Shown piece by piece: positions 6,691 through 9,511 of a stretch of DNA of 9,511 nucleotides. Position numbers and translations under genes: made by a program. The stretch's first letter is position 1; the number at the start of each line of letters is the position of its first letter. Source of the stretch: DAIDKA01 sp035506335 (GTDB lineage Bacteria > Pseudomonadota > Gammaproteobacteria > Steroidobacterales > Steroidobacteraceae); NCBI GenBank assembly GCA_035506335.1, contig DATJPN010000238.1, positions 1-9,511 of the forward strand, written 5' to 3'. Under the pieces are notes generated by a model. The model worked only from the letters and a program-made list of their open reading frames with translations, ran no database searches and was not told the DNA's origin.

Positions 6691-7998
6691 GTGACTCGCG
6701 TCATCGAAGTGCGAGTGCCCGACATGGGCAATTTCAAGGATGTGGCCGTCATCGACGTCCTCGTCAAGCCCGGCGACAGCATCGAGGTCGACGGCCCGCT
6801 GGTCACGCTGGAAACCGAGAAGGCCACCATGGACGTGCCGTCCACCGTGGCCGGCATCATCGAAACCATCGTCGCCAGAAAGGGCGGAACGGTGTCGCCG
6901 GGGGATGTGGTGGCAACCGTGAGCGTGTCCGATGCGGGCGCCGGGTCGGCCACCGCGGTCGCCAGGCCCGCGCCGGCTGCAGCGCCGGTTGCCGCGCCGG
7001 TTGCCACCGCTGCGGCTGCGCCGGCGCCTCCCAAGCCGGCTGCACCAGCGGCGGTCGACGAGAGCGGATTTTCCGCCGCCCATGCCAGTCCCTCGGTGCG
7101 TCGTTTCGCGCGCGAGCTGGGGGTCGACCTGGGCCGGGTCACCGGCACCGGCTTCAAGTCCCGGATCACGGAAGATGACGTCAAGGCTTTCGTGAAGAAG
7201 GCCCTAGGCGGCGGCGCGGCCCAGCCGGGCAAGGCCGGCGTCGCGGCAGGGCGCGGGCTGCCGAACGTGCCGGTGGTGGACTATGCGGCCTTCGGACCCG
7301 TCGAAACCCGGCCCTTGACGCGCATCCAGAAGATCTCCGGGGCGCGCCTGCATGCCAGCTGGGTGAATCTGCCGCATGTCACGCAGTTCGACGAAGCGGA
7401 CATCACGGACCTGGAAGACCTGCGCGGCAAACTGAAGAACAGGGCCGCTGAACAGGGCATCAAGCTCACGCCGCTCGCCTTCATCCTGCGCGCCTGCGTG
7501 CGCGCGCTGCACCACTTCCCGACCGTGAATTCGTCCCTCGACGCCGGCGGGGAGAACCTGGTCCTCAAGAAGTACGTGCACCTGGGCTTCGCGGCCGACA
7601 CGCCCAATGGCCTGATGGTTCCCGTCGTTCACGACGCCGACCGCAAGGACATCTACGAGGTGGCCCGTTCCCTGGGTGAGCTGTCGGAGAAGGCGCGCAC
7701 CGGCACGCTCACCGCCGCGCAGATGCAGGGCGGAACGTTCACGATTTCCAGTCTCGGCGGCATCGGCGGGACGGCCTTCACCCCAATCATCAATGCACCG
7801 GAGGTGGCCATCCTCGGCGTGTCGCGCTCGGTGACGAAGCCGGTGTTCAGGGATGGCGCGTTCGTGCCGCGCCTGATGCTGCCGCTGTCGCTGTCCTACG
7901 ATCACCGCGTCATCGATGGGGCGCTGGCCGCCCGATTCACGACCTATCTGGCGCAGGTTCTGGCCGAACCCCGCGGCTTGCTCGAGGCGGTGCCCTGA
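6691..7998 (+). CDS. aceF: Dihydrolipoamide acetyltransferase, PDH E2 component
   Basis: This 435-residue E2 forms the core of the pyruvate dehydrogenase complex and moves the acetyl group from lipoyl-lysine to CoA. Domains in order: one lipoyl domain (about 1-77) with the modified lysine K44 in ETEKATMDVPS; a flexible Ala/Pro linker (about 80-127); a peripheral subunit-binding domain (about 131-170, with VTGTGFKSRITEDDV); and the catalytic domain (about 205-435) ending in SYDHRVIDGA, with catalytic H405 and D409. E. coli AceF has three lipoyl domains and about 630 residues, so this is the short single-lipoyl form. The start is GTG at 6691, behind the purine-rich AAAAGAGAA at 6676-6684; the protein beginning TRVIEVRVPDMG fits the family. 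The stop overlaps the lpd start (TGATG). The linker contains a 12-base tandem repeat. Confidence 0.96.
   Translation: MTRVIEVRVPDMGNFKDVAVIDVLVKPGDSIEVDGPLVTLETEKATMDVPSTVAGIIETIVARKGGTVSPGDVVATVSVSDAGAGSATAVARPAPAAAPVAAPVATAAAAPAPPKPAAPAAVDESGFSAAHASPSVRRFARELGVDLGRVTGTGFKSRITEDDVKAFVKKALGGGAAQPGKAGVAAGRGLPNVPVVDYAAFGPVETRPLTRIQKISGARLHASWVNLPHVTQFDEADITDLEDLRGKLKNRAAEQGIKLTPLAFILRACVRALHHFPTVNSSLDAGGENLVLKKYVHLGFAADTPNGLMVPVVHDADRKDIYEVARSLGELSEKARTGTLTAAQMQGGTFTISSLGGIGGTAFTPIINAPEVAILGVSRSVTKPVFRDGAFVPRLMLPLSLSYDHRVIDGALAARFTTYLAQVLAEPRGLLEAVP
6748..6843 (+). repeat. Lipoyl-coding segment of aceF, paired with lpd 8052-8147
   Basis: Aligned codon by codon without gaps, this 96-base stretch matches lpd 8052-8147 at 82 of 96 positions by my count (about 85%). 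A 21-base exact match joins 6771-6791 and 8075-8095. It encodes the lipoyl-lysine region (residues 20-51). The copies are direct repeats about 1.3 kb apart and arise from homologous lipoyl domains. Confidence 0.8.
6970..7005 (+). repeat. 12-base tandem repeat in the aceF linker
   Basis: Three contiguous 12-base units lie in frame: a diverged copy GCGCCGGCTGCA (6970-6981), then two identical copies of GCGCCGGTTGCC (6982-6993 and 6994-7005). They encode APAA, APVA and APVA at residues 94-105 of the flexible linker. Such units can change in number by slippage without breaking the frame. Confidence 0.8.
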
Positions 7999-9511
7999 TG
8001 AGTTCGATTGACCTGGTCGTGCCGGATATCGGCAATTTCGACGCCGTGCCGATCGTCGATGTACTCGTCAAGGTCGGCGACAGCATCGAGGTCGAAACCC
8101 CGCTCGTCACGCTGGAGACCGACAAGGCCACGATGGACGTGCCGTCGGCCAGCGCCGGAGTCCTCACGGAGCTGCTCGTCAAGCGCGGCGACAAGGTCGG
8201 CAAGGGCACGGTGATCGGGCGCGTCGCGGCGGCCTCCGGCACGGCAACGGCCGCGGCGGCGCCGCCCGAGTCGAAGGTAGCCGGCGCCGCGGCAGCGCCG
8301 GCCGTCGCGGCGGCCACCGAGGTGGCCGGTGACACGGTGCGCATGGCCATTCCGGATGTCTCGGTGCTCGGCCGCGCCGAGGCGCAGGCTGACCGCAGCA
8401 CCCAGGTCGTGGTGCTGGGGTCGGGACCCGGCGGCTATACGGCGGCGTTTCGCGCCGCGGACCTGGGCCTGAAGGTCACGCTCATCGAGCGCTGGGACAC
8501 GCTCGGCGGCGTGTGCCTGAACGTCGGCTGCATTCCCTCGAAGACCCTGCTGCACGCGGCGAAGGTCATCGAGGAAGCCGACGCCATGGCGGCCCACGGC
8601 ATCAGCTTCGGCAAGCCGCAGCTGGACCTCGCGAAGCTGCGCGGCTTCAAGAGCGGCGTCGTCAAGAAGCTGACCAGCGGCCTGTCCATCCTGGCCAAGC
8701 AGCGCAAGGTCGAGGTGGTCACGGGCACGGGGACCTTCGCGAGCCCCCACGTCATCGCGGTCAAGGGCGCCAGGGGCACCGAGCGCATCCGCTTCGAGCA
8801 CTGCATCATCGCGGCCGGGTCCGAAGCCGTGAAGCTCCCGGGCTGGCCGAGCGACCCGCGCATCATCGATTCCACCGGTGCGCTCGAGCTGCCGGCGACG
8901 GGCGGCCGCATGCTGGTGGTCGGCGGCGGCATCATCGGCCTGGAAATGGCCTGTGTGTACGACGCCCTGGGCAGCAGGGTGAGCGTCGTGGAACTGACCC
9001 CGACGCTGATGCCGGGCTGCGACCCGGACCTGGTGCGGCCGCTGGAGAAGCGGCTGCGCGGACGCTACGAGCAGATCCTGCTCGGCGTCAAGGTCACCGG
9101 CGTGGAGCCGACCAACGCCGGAATCCGCGTCAGCTTCGCCGGTGAGAAGGCGCCGGAACCGCAGCTCTACGACCTGGTGCTGGTCGCCGTGGGGCGCGCG
9201 CCGAACGGCCGGCTGATCGGAGCGGATGCGGCGGGCGTGAAGGTGAGCGATCGCGGCTTCATTCCGGTCGACAGGCAGATGCGCACCAACGTGCCGCATA
9301 TCTTCGCCATCGGCGATATCGTCGGCCAGCCGATGCTCGCGCACAAGGCGACCCATGAAGCCAAGGTGGCCGCCGAGGTCATCGCCGGGCACAAGGCGGC
9401 CTTCGATGCGCGCGTGATTCCTTCGGTGGCCTACACCGACCCGGAAGTCGCCTGGGTGGGGATCACGGAAACGGAGGCCAAGGCGAAGGGCATCGCCATC
9501 GAGAAGGGCCT
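7998..9511 (+). CDS. lpd: Dihydrolipoamide dehydrogenase with N-terminal lipoyl domain (PDH E3), cut by window end
   Basis: The first 504 residues are present and remain open to the window edge. E3 reoxidises dihydrolipoyl groups with FAD and NAD+. An N-terminal lipoyl domain (about 1-76) carries K43 in ETDKATMDVPS. An Ala-rich linker (about 77-112) follows. Then comes the flavoprotein: FAD motif GSGPGG at 141-146, redox-active cysteines C173 and C178 in GGVCLNVGCIPSK, NAD-binding GGGIIG at 309-314, and the second FAD motif around D440 in IFAIGD. The dimerisation domain begins (YTDPEVAWVG), but the catalytic His-Glu pair lies beyond the edge; homologues of this form are near 590-600 residues. 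The ATG at 7998 overlaps the aceF stop by one base, with GAGG at 7984-7987 as a modest Shine-Dalgarno. E3s of this layout are known from Neisseria (P64k), Ralstonia and Xanthomonas. The edge cut is the window limit, not a mutation. Confidence 0.97.
   Translation, partial: MSSIDLVVPDIGNFDAVPIVDVLVKVGDSIEVETPLVTLETDKATMDVPSASAGVLTELLVKRGDKVGKGTVIGRVAAASGTATAAAAPPESKVAGAAAAPAVAAATEVAGDTVRMAIPDVSVLGRAEAQADRSTQVVVLGSGPGGYTAAFRAADLGLKVTLIERWDTLGGVCLNVGCIPSKTLLHAAKVIEEADAMAAHGISFGKPQLDLAKLRGFKSGVVKKLTSGLSILAKQRKVEVVTGTGTFASPHVIAVKGARGTERIRFEHCIIAAGSEAVKLPGWPSDPRIIDSTGALELPATGGRMLVVGGGIIGLEMACVYDALGSRVSVVELTPTLMPGCDPDLVRPLEKRLRGRYEQILLGVKVTGVEPTNAGIRVSFAGEKAPEPQLYDLVLVAVGRAPNGRLIGADAAGVKVSDRGFIPVDRQMRTNVPHIFAIGDIVGQPMLAHKATHEAKVAAEVIAGHKAAFDARVIPSVAYTDPEVAWVGITETEAKAKGIAIEKG
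8052..8147 (+). repeat. Lipoyl-coding segment of lpd, paired with aceF 6748-6843
   Basis: Partner of the aceF segment at 6748-6843, with 82 of 96 bases identical by hand count. It encodes residues 19-50 of Lpd, including lipoyl-lysine K43. Confidence 0.8.

Noticed and set aside
7944..9392. 482-codon minus-strand frame antisense to lpd
   Set aside because: Shadow of lpd, which has clear lipoyl, FAD, disulfide and NAD motifs in frame.

Overview
The window is GC-rich throughout and almost fully coding. It looks like the chromosome of a high-GC gammaproteobacterium. The best taxonomic clue is a full RNase T, a family essentially confined to Gammaproteobacteria. A homodimeric-type PDH E1 (AceE) and a lipoyl-bearing E3 also fit groups such as Xanthomonadales or Nevskiales. 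I cannot place it more precisely from sequence alone. No mobile element, CRISPR array, tRNA or rRNA is visible, and base composition does not change along the window.

Left part (1-434): a monothiol CGFS glutaredoxin (grxD) lies on the + strand behind a good sigma70-type promoter and a strong Shine-Dalgarno sequence. Seven bases after its stop begins, tail to tail, the 3' end of a three-gene minus-strand operon.

Middle part (442-3781, minus strand): read in transcription order, the operon is an M17 (leucyl/PepA-like) aminopeptidase, dihydroorotase PyrC and RNase T. Both junctions are 4-base start/stop overlaps (ATGA and GTGA) with no visible Shine-Dalgarno, so translational coupling is likely. 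Each junction also carries a short perfect GC palindrome against the start codon.

Gap (3782-3982): a 201-base divergent intergenic region. It holds a candidate aceE promoter, an inverted repeat in the presumed leader, and a hairpin whose 3' arm abuts the aceE start codon.

Right part (3983-9511, + strand): the pyruvate dehydrogenase operon aceE-aceF-lpd. AceE decarboxylates pyruvate and acetylates lipoyl groups. AceF carries one lipoyl domain and transfers the acetyl group to CoA. Lpd reoxidises the lipoyl groups and has its own N-terminal lipoyl domain. lpd runs off the right edge and lacks its C-terminal dimerisation domain here. The lipoyl-coding segments of aceF and lpd are close relatives at the DNA level.

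All seven genes belong to known families with intact catalytic residues, and I found no convincing undescribed system. The points worth a second look are the paired lipoyl domains, the two palindromic coupling junctions, the aminopeptidase-pyrimidine gene coupling, the changed substrate-pocket residues of RNase T and the aceE leader structures.
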